Shown here piece by piece: positions 55,077-62,489 of a stretch of 64,000 bases of DNA (position 1 is its first letter; each line of letters opens with the position of its first letter). The DNA lies in assembly GCA_018241725.1 (NCBI GenBank), contig JAFEDI010000062.1, positions 19,807-83,806 of the forward strand, written 5' to 3'. The position numbers were made by a program, and so were the translations under genes. This DNA is from Pseudomonadota bacterium (GTDB lineage: Bacteria; Pseudomonadota; Gammaproteobacteria; Burkholderiales; Rhodocyclaceae). The notes below the pieces were generated by a model. The model saw only the letters and a program-made list of their open reading frames with translations. It was not told where the DNA came from and made no database searches.

Positions 55077-55645
55077 AGTGCACCTCGAATCTTGGCGGCG
55101 AGCGCTTTCAAGCCGCGATGGACGCCGATCTTGACCGCCGACTCCGACATCCCGCTCAAATCGGCCGCCTCCTTGACCGACAGGCCTTCCAGTTTGGTGT
55201 GCACGATCGGCAGGCGGAACCGGTCGGGCAGATCCTCCAGCAACTTGTCCAGATCCCGACGCGCCTCGGCGGCGTCGGAATCGGCCGTGCTGAACAGCTC
55301 CATATCCTCGTCCAGCGGATCGTTCAACATCTCGTGCGTCGCCCGCCGCCGGAGCAGATCGACCAGCTTGTAGCGGGCGATGGCCTGCACCCAGGCCGAC
55401 AAGGGCTGATCCGCCTCGTAGGTATGGCGCAGGTTATGGATGGCCAGCAGGGATTCCTGCACCAGATCCTCAACCTCGTCCGGCAAACGGGCCAGGCGCC
55501 GTCGCAGAAAGGCGCGCAGATGCGCGCTCAATTCCGTCAAAAACATCTTGTAAGCGGCATCGTCGCCGGCAAGCCCCCGCGTCAGCAGGTCTCGCAGGCG
55601 ATCTTCCTTCGAACGAAATCCCGCTTCCCTATTCATTCGTTGCAT
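55073..55645 (-). CDS. ECF RNA polymerase sigma factor, SigF type
   Basis: Up to 190 aa. Region 2 is visible as [20 protein letters not shown] then [17 protein letters not shown] and [18 protein letters not shown]. Region 4 is [27 protein letters not shown] with [16 protein letters not shown]. This matches SigF-like ECF factors paired with NrsF. The start is uncertain: ATG 55645 and ATG 55636 both overlap a perfect SigF-type promoter (see 55636-55661), which would place the transcript start downstream of either codon. Targets probably include the divergent operon at 55793. Confidence 0.92.
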   Translation of the reverse strand: MQRMNREAGFRSKEDRLRDLLTRGLAGDDAAYKMFLTELSAHLRAFLRRRLARLPDEVEDLVQESLLAIHNLRHTYEADQPLSAWVQAIARYKLVDLLRRRATHEMLNDPLDEDMELFSTADSDAAEARRDLDKLLEDLPDRFRLPIVHTKLEGLSVKEAADLSGMSESAVKIGVHRGLKALAAKIRGAL

Positions 55646-55661
55646 CGATGCCTTTGGTTAC
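55636..55661 (-). promoter_or_regulatory. SigF-type promoter facing the sigma gene
   Basis: On the minus strand GTAACC (55661-55656) is followed after exactly 16 bases by CGAA (55639-55636). This matches the GTAACC-N16-CGAA pattern described for SigF promoters in Caulobacter. It overlaps the annotated sigma start codons, an unresolved conflict. Confidence 0.7.
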
Positions 55662-55717
55662 AGCCACCGGAAAAAATATTTGCGATGCGCTGGCAGAAAA
55701 AAATTCTGCCTGAGCTT

Positions 55718-55743
55718 GTAACCATTTGCCACCCGCCACCGAA
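55718..55743 (+). promoter_or_regulatory. SigF-type promoter of the methionine-repair operon
   Basis: GTAACC (55718-55723), 16 bases, then CGAA (55740-55743). It lies 50 bp upstream of the cytochrome b start at 55793 and mirrors the minus-strand promoter, so the SigF-type factor probably drives both directions. Confidence 0.85.
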
Positions 55744-55792
55744 CTAACGGGTACGCAACGCAATAAACGGTCACCCGTTGGAAAGGGGCACC

Positions 55793-56389
55793 ATGGACAA
55801 CGACACCGCTCTCATTCATCCGCGCTGGGTCCGCATTACCCATTGGATCAACGCGCTTGCAGTCATTACGCTGGCGACAAGCGGCTGGCGTATTTACGAC
55901 GCCTCGCCGTTCTTCCCCTTTGCGATTCCTGCGCAATTCACCCTGGGCGGCTGGTTGGGCGGCGCCATCCAGTGGCATTTCGCGGCCATGTGGGTGCTGG
56001 CCGGCAACGGCCTGATCTACCTGGCGAGCAACCTCGTCAGCGGGCGCCTGCGGCGCAAGTTCTTCCCCTGGTCGCCGCGCGCCTTCATCGCGGACATAGT
56101 GGCCGCCCTGAAAGGCAAGCTGTCGCACACCGATCCGAGCCACTACAACATGGTGCAGCGGGCGGCCTATCTCTTCGTGATGGTCGATTCGGTGCTGCTC
56201 GTCCTGTCCGGCCTGGTGCTCTGGAAATCCGTGCAGTTCCCGTTGCTGCGCACGCTGCTCGGCGGCTATGAGGCGGCGCGGCGGGAGCATTTTCTGGCCA
56301 TGGCGGCGCTGGTGGCCTTCGTCGGTGTCCATCTGCTCATGGTGGCGCTGGTACCCCGTACGCTGCTGGCCATGATCCGTGGCCGCTAG
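55793..56389 (+). CDS. cytochrome b561-type membrane subunit
   Basis: A 198-aa protein with four or five helices. HPRWVRITHWINALAVITLATSGWRIY is the opening of the Ni/Fe-hydrogenase/thiosulfate-reductase cytochrome b family with a haem histidine, and HFAAMWVLAGNGLIYL and HFLAMAALVAFVGVHLLMV carry more candidate haem ligands. It is paired with a molybdopterin oxidoreductase 12 bp downstream, so it should pass electrons between quinol and that enzyme across the inner membrane. It is not MsrQ by sequence but may play the same role. GAAAGGGG precedes the ATG. Confidence 0.88.
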   Translation: MDNDTALIHPRWVRITHWINALAVITLATSGWRIYDASPFFPFAIPAQFTLGGWLGGAIQWHFAAMWVLAGNGLIYLASNLVSGRLRRKFFPWSPRAFIADIVAALKGKLSHTDPSHYNMVQRAAYLFVMVDSVLLVLSGLVLWKSVQFPLLRTLLGGYEAARREHFLAMAALVAFVGVHLLMVALVPRTLLAMIRGR

Positions 56390-56401
56390 GGAGTGAATGA
56401 C

Positions 56402-57190
56402 ATGCCCAAGAACGTTTCCCGCCTGCTCATTGCCAACGGTGAGCGCCTGCTCAAGGATGCCCTCAAGGACATGGGGCGCCATCTCGAACAACCGACCCGG
56501 CGTGCCTTCCTGCAACGCTCCCTGAGCCTGGGCGGGCTCTCGCTGCTCAGTGGCTGTTCGATTGTCGATGAGGAAAGCGTCGAAGCGGCGCTGATGAAAG
56601 TGTCGCGCTTCAACGACAAGGCCCAGGCCTGGCTGTTCGACCCCAACCGGCTGGCGCCGACCTACCCGGACTCGATGATCACCCGGCCTTTTCCCTTCAA
56701 TGCCTACTACGACGAGGACGAGATCCGGGAAGTGGACGAACAGGCGTATCGCCTGGAAGTCACCGGCCTTGTCGCCGACAAGCACCCCTGGACGCTGGCC
56801 GAACTGCGGGCCCTGCCGCAGGCCGACCGGATCACCCGCCATATCTGCGTCGAAGGCTGGAGCGCCATCGGCAAGTGGGGCGGCGTGCCGTTTGGCAGCT
56901 TCCTGCGGCGGATCGGCGCGGACCTCAGCGCCAAGTACGTCGGTTTCAAATGCGTCGACGACTACTACACCAGCATCGACATGCCGACCGCGCTGCACCC
57001 GCAAACGCTGCTCACCCTGACCTACGACGGCCAGCCGCTACCGCCGCGCTACGGTTTTCCGATGAAGCTGCGCATGCCGACCAAGCTCGGCTACAAGAAC
57101 CCGAAATACATCCAGGCCATTTTTGTCACCAACACCTACCCCGGGGGCTATTGGGAAGACCAGGGGTACAACTGGTTCGGTGGCAGTTGA
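56402..57190 (+). CDS. molybdopterin-dependent oxidoreductase, sulfite oxidase/MsrP-like
   Basis: A 262-aa Tat-exported enzyme: TRRAFLQRSLSLGGLSLLSG is a twin-arginine signal, set unusually deep at about residue 33. The Mo-cofactor cysteine is in RHICVEGWSAIGKWGG, the sulfite-oxidase-fold motif. GFPMKLRMPTKLGYKNPKYI is the matching C-terminal segment. With the cytochrome b upstream and MsrA downstream, repair of oxidised methionine in periplasmic proteins is a good guess, but another S- or N-oxide is possible. I use ATG 56402; GTG 56393 would sit on the ribosome site. Confidence 0.9.
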   Translation: MPKNVSRLLIANGERLLKDALKDMGRHLEQPTRRAFLQRSLSLGGLSLLSGCSIVDEESVEAALMKVSRFNDKAQAWLFDPNRLAPTYPDSMITRPFPFNAYYDEDEIREVDEQAYRLEVTGLVADKHPWTLAELRALPQADRITRHICVEGWSAIGKWGGVPFGSFLRRIGADLSAKYVGFKCVDDYYTSIDMPTALHPQTLLTLTYDGQPLPPRYGFPMKLRMPTKLGYKNPKYIQAIFVTNTYPGGYWEDQGYNWFGGS

Positions 57191-57259
57191 GCAATCCCGC
57201 TCGACTGCCCTGAAGACCCGGCATCTCTGCCGATCATTCATCACCTCAAGGAGTCCGCC

Positions 57260-57526
57260 ATGAAAACGATCGTTTCCAGCATTTTCGCCGCATGTTTGAT
57301 ACTCGCCGGCAGCACCGCTTTTGCCGACGACATGATGAAGAAGGACGCAATGGCCACCGACGGTATGGCCAAGGACGGCATGAAGAAGGAAATGAAGGCC
57401 AAGGATCACATGGCCAAGGACCACATGGCCAAAGATGGCATGAAGAAGGACGCCATGAAGAAAGACGGCATGGCCAAGGACGCCATGAGCAAGGACGCAA
57501 TGGGCAAGGACGAAATGAAGAAGTAA
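57260..57526 (+). CDS. pentapeptide MXKDX repeat protein
   Basis: An 88-aa secreted protein: signal peptide KTIVSSIFAACLILAGSTAFA, then about 60 residues of repeated M-x-K-D-x units (GMAKD, HMAKD, AMKKD, AMSKD). This is the MXKDX repeat family. The methionine and lysine/aspartate rich composition could make it a sacrificial methionine sink for oxidants or a metal buffer. Its place between a molybdoenzyme and MsrA under a stress sigma promoter supports the first idea, by inference. CAAGGAG precedes the ATG. Confidence 0.92.
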   Translation: MKTIVSSIFAACLILAGSTAFADDMMKKDAMATDGMAKDGMKKEMKAKDHMAKDHMAKDGMKKDAMKKDGMAKDAMSKDAMGKDEMKK

Positions 57527-57534
57527 GCGCAGAG

Positions 57535-57582
57535 GGTGGGGCCGGCCATTTCCCATCGTCAATTCAAATAGCCGACCCCGCC
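57535..57582. terminator. stem-loop between the MXKDX and msrA genes
   Basis: GGTGGGGCCGGC (57535-57546) pairs with GCCGACCCCGCC (57571-57582), allowing two G-U-type mismatches, around a 24-base loop. There is no T-run, so it may act as an attenuator or transcript-stabilising element rather than a full stop. Confidence 0.4.
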
Positions 57583-57650
57583 ACAGAGCCACATGCCCGC
57601 AGCGGAAAGATCATATGAAGCTGCAGGCAACCACGAATCGGGAGCGAATC

Positions 57651-58316
57651 ATGTTCTTCCAGTTCCGATCCAGAAAATTCGGCCTGCCTGCGCGCCTCGC
57701 CAGCGTGGCCCTCGCAGTGGTTGCGATTCCAGCCCATTCCGCATCGGCACCCGCCGGAGACAAGCCGGACAGCGCAGCGCCCGCGCTGCAGACGGCCGTC
57801 TTTGCCGGCGGCTGCTTCTGGGGCGTCGATGCCGTGTTCCGGCACGTCAAGGGCGTTACCAGTGTGGAATCGGGTTACGCCGGCGGCGGTGCCGACAAGG
57901 CCCGTTACGACGCCGTCAGTAGTGGCCGGACGGGGCACGCCGAAGCCGTGCGCGTTGTCTTCAATCCGGCGCTCGTTTCATACCAGCAACTGCTGCAGGT
58001 CTTCTTCGTGGTTGCCCACGATCCGACACAACTCAACCGCCAAGGGCCGGATGTTGGCAGCCAATACCGTTCGGCAATCTTCTTTGCCGACCCCGAGCAG
58101 CAAAAGGCGGCAAGCGATCAGATCCAGAAACTGACCGCCGATCACACCTTCGGCAAGCCGATAGTCACGCAAGTTGCCGCATTGCAGGCGTTCTATCCCG
58201 CTGAGCAATATCACCAGAACTACCTGGCCCTGCATTCCACCCAGCCCTACATCGTCATCAACGACCTGCCCAAGATCGAACAGCTCCGCAAGCGATTCCC
58301 AGCGCTGTATCAATAA
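57651..58316 (+). CDS. msrA: peptide-methionine (S)-S-oxide reductase MsrA, exported form
   Basis: About 221 aa. The catalytic motif is FAGGCFWGVDAVFRHVKGV; GYAGGGADKARYDAVSSGRTGHAEAV and QLNRQGPDVGSQYRSAIFF are further MsrA landmarks. I use ATG 57651 (GGGAG 7 bases upstream) because it begins a signal peptide (GLPARLASVALAVVAIPAHS); ATG 57615 is possible and would add 12 residues. The signal makes this a periplasmic MsrA, unlike the common cytoplasmic one. It reduces S-methionine sulfoxide and completes the methionine-repair set. Confidence 0.94.
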   Translation: MFFQFRSRKFGLPARLASVALAVVAIPAHSASAPAGDKPDSAAPALQTAVFAGGCFWGVDAVFRHVKGVTSVESGYAGGGADKARYDAVSSGRTGHAEAVRVVFNPALVSYQQLLQVFFVVAHDPTQLNRQGPDVGSQYRSAIFFADPEQQKAASDQIQKLTADHTFGKPIVTQVAALQAFYPAEQYHQNYLALHSTQPYIVINDLPKIEQLRKRFPALYQ

Positions 58317-58427
58317 AAGCAGCATCATCTTTCCCATGTATGCTTGATGCAGACATGGCGAGCGACGTGACGCCCGCCAGGAATCCGGCGCACCGCGCCA
58401 GTCACACGCTCAGTGAAAGGAGCAACC

Positions 58428-58844
58428 ATGGGTCTGTTCGATCAAGTCGTAGGGGCCGTCATGTCCGGCCAAACTGCCGACGGCGCCGCCAATCCGCTGC
58501 TCGCCGGCATCATGCAACTCGTCAATGACCCGCAGATCGGCGGCCTGGCCGGCCTGGTCCAGGCTTTCCAGAACGGCGGCCTCGGCGAAATCGCCAAGTC
58601 CTGGGTATCGACGGGCCAGAACCTGCCCATCTCCGCCGAACAGATCCAGAGCGTGCTCGGCAGCAGCGGCCTGCTGCAGAACCTCGCCAGCCAGTTCGGC
58701 CTCAACAGCGAACAGGTTTCCGGCCAGCTTGCCGAACTACTCCCGCAGGTTGTGGACAAGCTCACTCCCAACGGCACCATTCCCGAGAGCAACGACCTGG
58801 TGGCGCAAGGCCTCGACCTGCTGAAGGGCAAGCTCTTCGGCTGA
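58428..58844 (+). CDS. YidB family (DUF937) protein
   Basis: A 138-aa protein: MGLFDQVVGAVMSGQ, LVQAFQNGGLGEIAKSWVSTGQN, PISAEQIQSVLGSSGLLQNLA and ELLPQVVDKLTPNGTIPE are all conserved YidB segments. Function is unknown; the family is small, helical and cytoplasmic. AAAGGAG lies before ATG 58428. It ends 12 bp before the convergent DUF998 gene. Confidence 0.93.
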   Translation: MGLFDQVVGAVMSGQTADGAANPLLAGIMQLVNDPQIGGLAGLVQAFQNGGLGEIAKSWVSTGQNLPISAEQIQSVLGSSGLLQNLASQFGLNSEQVSGQLAELLPQVVDKLTPNGTIPESNDLVAQGLDLLKGKLFG

Positions 58845-58856
58845 CGCCGGCCCAAG

Positions 58857-59558
58857 CTAGCAGGGACGCTCGTCCGCCGTCTTTGCGCGGGCGAGTGTCC
58901 GCAGTCTCCATGCCGTCACAAAGAGCCACAGCGTCAGCACGCCCGAGGCAAGTCGTTCATGGAGACCTGCATAGCCCGGTGTGGCCTCGCTTGCCGACAT
59001 CAACATCAGAAACACCAGGCCGGCAAAGCCGGAAACAAACGAGTAGGCACTCAGCGACCGCAAGCTTGTATCGCCGCGGAAGAGCAGGGTGCCCAGCAAA
59101 GCCGCGGCGGCGAGTGACAGGAAGGCGATCGTTGCCGACAGGCTATGCAGCCGCTGACTGAGAACTTCCGGTGCGGCGCAGCCGGGTTCACAGGGGAAGA
59201 TTCCGGCACCGATACGGCCGATACCGTCCAGCGCCACGAGCACCGCAACGAGCAGAGCAAGGCGAGGGCGCTCGGTAGTACAGGCCACCGTCGCAAAAAA
59301 CGCCGCCGCATAGACAACGATCAGCACGCCGCTCCCAACAAAACCACCCAGGCGCATCAAAACGCTGGTCGAGCTGCCCCGCTCGCCGAGTTCGCTGATG
59401 TACTGGCTCACATGATCGAAACCGGGACGCAGCTCTCCGGCGAGGACGATTGCAGCCACCCACAACACGGGGCCGAGCAGACCGCAGAACAGGCCGATGC
59501 CGGTCATCTGTCTGGTGTGGCCAGCGCTCTTCAATGTCGGTGTCTGCAGATCCATCAT
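58857..59558 (-). CDS. DUF998 family membrane protein
   Basis: A 233-aa protein with six helices. HVSQYISELGERGSSTSVLMRLGGF is the DUF998 opening. GRIGAGIFPCEPGCAAPEVLSQRLHSLSA has the conserved FPC and H residues of the family's central loop. Role unknown; some relatives look like membrane hydrolases. The start (59558 or 59555) has no strong ribosome site. It lies 74 bp downstream of the small gene at 59632 on the same strand. Confidence 0.85.
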   Translation of the reverse strand: MMDLQTPTLKSAGHTRQMTGIGLFCGLLGPVLWVAAIVLAGELRPGFDHVSQYISELGERGSSTSVLMRLGGFVGSGVLIVVYAAAFFATVACTTERPRLALLVAVLVALDGIGRIGAGIFPCEPGCAAPEVLSQRLHSLSATIAFLSLAAAALLGTLLFRGDTSLRSLSAYSFVSGFAGLVFLMLMSASEATPGYAGLHERLASGVLTLWLFVTAWRLRTLARAKTADERPC

Positions 59559-59631
59559 CGGCTCGCCGTTGCTTCCATGCATTATCCGATGGCAGGCACC
59601 TGTTGCACGTGCCCGCCATCGAACCACACTG

Positions 59632-59928
59632 CTACACGCGCTCGCGTTCTCTCCGGTCATCCACACCGGCAAAGCCACGCCCCTCGACCATCCTCATCAA
59701 ATCCCGCGCCTCGTCCGCGATCATCCCGCAGGCCCACAGGTAGTGCTCCTGGTACTCCGCATCCATGCGCCGGAACATCTCGCCGGCGTTGCTGCGGGTC
59801 ATCGCAAGCATCGCCTGCAACTGCGCGAGGCGGGCGCTGAGCTGATCGACGAGGGTGAGGGTGTCCACGTTGTCCGCCAGCACATAGAGCGGCGCAGCGG
59901 GGGCGGGGAAGTTCAAGGGTGTATTCAT
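59632..59928 (-). CDS. small conserved-looking protein of unknown function
   Basis: A 98-aa protein with no signal peptide or membrane helix. Notable segments are VLADNVDTLTLVDQLSARLAQLQAML and HYLWACGMIADEARDLMRMVEG. Start ATG 59928 has GGAGGG at a good distance. I do not recognise the family. A damaged copy of its HYLWACGMIA region occurs at 60508-60547, so the gene seems to belong to a group duplicated locally, perhaps carried by mobile DNA. The helical composition suggests a small dimeric regulator or antitoxin-like protein, but that is speculation. Confidence 0.7.
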   Translation of the reverse strand: MNTPLNFPAPAAPLYVLADNVDTLTLVDQLSARLAQLQAMLAMTRSNAGEMFRRMDAEYQEHYLWACGMIADEARDLMRMVEGRGFAGVDDRRERERV

Positions 59929-60081
59929 GCTGCCGCCCTCCGTGCGCCATATGTCGAACGGGAAGAGAGGCAAGCAGGGAAAACAGATGCAATCGGCACG
60001 CGCGGACGTGCACGCCTTTGGACTCGAATGGCCATGGTGTGAAACTCCTTAGCTGCAATGAAGTTTCCGCACACTCCCGTT

Positions 60082-60172
60082 CCAATGGGGGCGGCGGAAC
60101 CGTGCAGGGTTGGAACTACCGGGCTAAGGAACCGGCCAGCCTTGCGGCTGCCCTGCACGGCCCGCCATTGGA
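60082..60172. other. strongly structured non-coding region (multi-branched fold)
   Basis: TCCAATGG (60081-60088) pairs with CCATTGGA (60165-60172); inside it CCGTGCAGGG (60100-60109) pairs perfectly with CCCTGCACGG (60151-60160); inside that CAGCC-TTGC-GGCTG forms a hairpin and CCGG...CCGG may form another. Further hairpins follow: CCGGG/CCCGG (60238-60255) and GTCACC/GGTGAC (60255-60274). The stretch 59929-60552 contains no convincing intact gene; a structured RNA or a mobile-element end is possible. Confidence 0.6.
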
Positions 60173-60195
60173 CAGGCGCAACCATGCAGCCGAAG

Positions 60196-60218
60196 TAAAA
60201 AGCCGCGAAAAACGCGGC
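60196..60218 (-). terminator. intrinsic terminator on the minus strand
   Basis: On the minus strand GCCGCG-TTTTT-CGCGGC is followed by TTTTTA. It lies about 335 bp downstream of the PD-(D/E)XK gene stop at 60553 and would end that transcript before the gene at 59928. Confidence 0.75.
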
Positions 60219-60507
60219 CCTATCGGCCTTAGCGTATCCGGGGTTCCAATCCCGGTCACCACTGTCTAGGTGACGGCGGCGAGTATCAGCCTTGCATCAA
60301 GCGTGCGTCAAGCGAGGGATTCCGTAATTCGGGTTGGCAGGGAAGGGGGACAACTAGTCGCTGGAAATAAACGCCGACACGCCCAACGAAACAACCTGAT
60401 ATCGAGTGCCTGCCTTTGGCCAGCTGAGGAACTCAGTGGGTCCGCGAAGCGGGTTCGGCTTGAATTTTTAGGCACCGGGGCGGCCTGCGTGCCATTCGGC
60501 GGTGATG

Positions 60508-60552
60508 CCGCAATCATCCCGCAGACCCACAGGGTTTGCTGCTCGTAGGGGT
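60508..60552 (-). pseudogene. remnant copy of the small gene at 59632-59928
   Basis: Bases 60508-60547 match 59715-59754 at roughly 33 of 40 positions. On the minus strand it reads EQQTLWVCGMIA against EHYLWACGMIA in the intact gene, after which similarity stops. It abuts the stop of the next gene (60553). Confidence 0.65.
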
Positions 60553-61350
60553 TCAACTATTTAATGCCACCGAGCGCAAGTTTACTTTCAAGTCGTACTC
60601 CATGAGCTTAACGTTAGGCACTTGAGTGGCTGCGTAGCGGAGCTTCTGTCCAATGTCGGACGCTACGATAATTCCAAACACATTTCTCTCGCCGGCGAGA
60701 TGTTCCTTCACCCAACCCATGTAGCGCAGGATCTGACCGAGTGCTGAGTCTGGCCCGCGGCCTAGTTTCAGTTCGAAAACATAGAAGTCACCGTTACCTG
60801 TCGCGAGGATGTCGATTGGCCCGACGTCAGTCTGGAACTCAACGCCATCACGGTCTTCGGTTCCATACAGCGTAAGCGGGGCATCGTGTCCGGGTAGTTT
60901 CGGCAGGTTCTTCGCGAGGTAGTCTCGCAGGTGAGCTTCGAGTGCGAACATGCCGTATGCTTCGGCGCTTGCTTCCATTGCCGGTATCGGGTTTTCTCCC
61001 ACATCTTCAGCAAGGCGTACGATCAGACCATTCCCGGCAGCCTGCGCTATTTCCCATACTCCATGCTTCTGGGGCTCATACCAGACGACCTTGCCGCGTC
61101 CAGTGCTGAACAGATAGTCGTATTCAGTGTCGGCCAAGCGGGGCTTCTTGTTTTCGCTGTAATGGATTCTGGACGGATGGTTGACCGCGCCGGAAATGAT
61201 GCTGCAATTCATTGAACTGTCGTTGATGTTGTCGCCATACATCGACCGAACCTTGGCCTTGATTGCCGAATACGTACATTCCCCATTCATTAGCTGGGCC
61301 GCCTCTCGAACCATCTGCCAGACTGGCAGGCGTTTGTTCTCGTTGCTCAA
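60553..61350 (-). CDS. PD-(D/E)XK nuclease-like protein (NucS/Mrr-like C-terminus)
   Basis: A 265-aa protein. Residues 1-75 look like a winged-helix or HARE-type domain (LPVWQMVREAAQLMNGECTY). The C-terminal half has FQTDVGPIDILATGNGDFYVFELKLGRG, a D...ExK nuclease core as in NucS-type endonucleases, then LGQILRYMGWVKEHL. The start is TTG 61350 with AAGGAG six bases upstream. It stands in an AT-richer accessory patch with a second ExK protein nearby, so a defence or DNA-repair role is possible. No methyltransferase partner is visible. Confidence 0.8.
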   Translation of the reverse strand: MSNENKRLPVWQMVREAAQLMNGECTYSAIKAKVRSMYGDNINDSSMNCSIISGAVNHPSRIHYSENKKPRLADTEYDYLFSTGRGKVVWYEPQKHGVWEIAQAAGNGLIVRLAEDVGENPIPAMEASAEAYGMFALEAHLRDYLAKNLPKLPGHDAPLTLYGTEDRDGVEFQTDVGPIDILATGNGDFYVFELKLGRGPDSALGQILRYMGWVKEHLAGERNVFGIIVASDIGQKLRYAATQVPNVKLMEYDLKVNLRSVALNS

Positions 61351-61485
61351 GCTGTACTCCTTGTTTTGGCGCAGGGCTATTAGAGATGGGGTACTCCGTA
61401 ATCTTTAATAGTCGAGCCCCTACGGTTTGCGCAATGACTTTATCGGCAGGGAGCGATGACAACCAACCCTTTGTAATGAACTCCC

Positions 61486-61881
61486 TTACCAGATAAACCC
61501 GGTTCTCCCGCCGATGCAGATGCGGTGGAAGGCATGGCGGGCGAGCTGGTTCTCGGGGATGTGCAGCGTGTCGTGCTGCACCGACGGCTTGCGGACGGAC
61601 TGGATCGCCTCCGGCGCCAGCCCGAGCGCATGGACCATGCTCACCGCCGTGCCCGGCACCGACGTCTTCAACGCCTGATGGGATTCCACCAGTTCGATCT
61701 TGTAGCTCTGGAACAGCTGCCCGGACGCCTCCTGCATGGCCATGAACTTGAGCATCAGGATGTTCGCGTTGGGGCACAGCACCACCGGAAAGCCGAACTC
61801 GCCATCCTCAACATCCGATCCGGTGGACAGCTCGATGAGCGGCGACACCGTCTCCTCGCAAAACGCACTCACCGCCGCCAA
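61486..61881 (-). pseudogene. fragment of a dapB-like (dihydrodipicolinate reductase family) gene
   Basis: The minus-strand frame reads AFCEETVSPLIELSTGSD, then VVLCPNANILMLKFMAMQEA, YKIELVESHQALKTSVPGTA and LARHAFHRICIGG. These align with the middle and C-terminal part of DapB-type reductases (AFC...IGTTG; ANxS...LLK; IEIxExHHxxKxDAPSGTA). The N-terminal Rossmann half is missing and the frame stops early at GFIW, so it is a broken remnant without a proper start. The family assignment rests on pattern similarity by eye. Confidence 0.6.
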
Positions 61882-62489
61882 CTCCCGCCCCCGCCCCCGA
61901 CCACGATGGCCTGCCCATCACCGAAGCCCGTTCTTCCCACGAAACGACCTAGTAGCGCGTGTCCAGCTCCAGCGAGTCGAGCAGCTCCTTCGCCAGCTGA
62001 TGACTTGCATGTTTATGAGGGCGATTGAAAGCGGGGGATTTTGAGGGAGAGGGGGTGAGAGTGGTTGCCACAGGCATATAACAACCCAAGGCTGAAATTG
62101 CTCGCTCGAAAATGCGGGTGTTTTGGAGCGTTTGAACTCGTCGGCCTGCTCCGTTTTCCCCCGCAGGTTCGGTTGAGCGCAACAATAGGTGAAACTTCAA
62201 CCCCAAAGCTCTCCAGTTTGGAAAACCGTATAATAGATGACGTAGCCAGATGTGATTAGCATTGCTGCACCAATTTTCAGAGATTCCGGCGTTATGGCAG
62301 GCAATCCAATCTAGAAGGCGCAGATAAATGGAAGTGCCAGCCCATAATTATAGCTTGGGTGGTCGATGATCTTCTTTGCGATGCCGAAGCTGACTGTCAT
62401 GTGTTTCACCTAACGCCTGAGTTAGCCGACCGGAGCAGCTTTGTCATGCCAGTCCTTGAACATGAATTGGACGCCAATGTTTGCCAAGC
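61882..62489. other. non-coding stretch with gene debris
   Basis: No supported gene. A minus-strand frame ends KELLDSLELDTRY at 61949, which looks like the true C-terminus of some truncated protein. The rest is AT-richer, with CCTAACGCCTGAGTTAGCCG near 62411 recalling one half of an integron attC site but without a partner. Confidence 0.5.

Noticed and set aside
60231-60262. tRNA-like 3' end (GGTTCCAATCCC with following CACCA)
   Set aside because: It resembles a T-arm and CCA end, but no acceptor, D-arm or anticodon arm is present upstream, and the stem loop has one base too many.
62408-62432. Possible integron attC half-site (CCTAACGCCTGAGTTAGCCG)
   Set aside because: No matching right half (complementary L' and R' boxes) was found within the following 100 bp, and no integrase is nearby.
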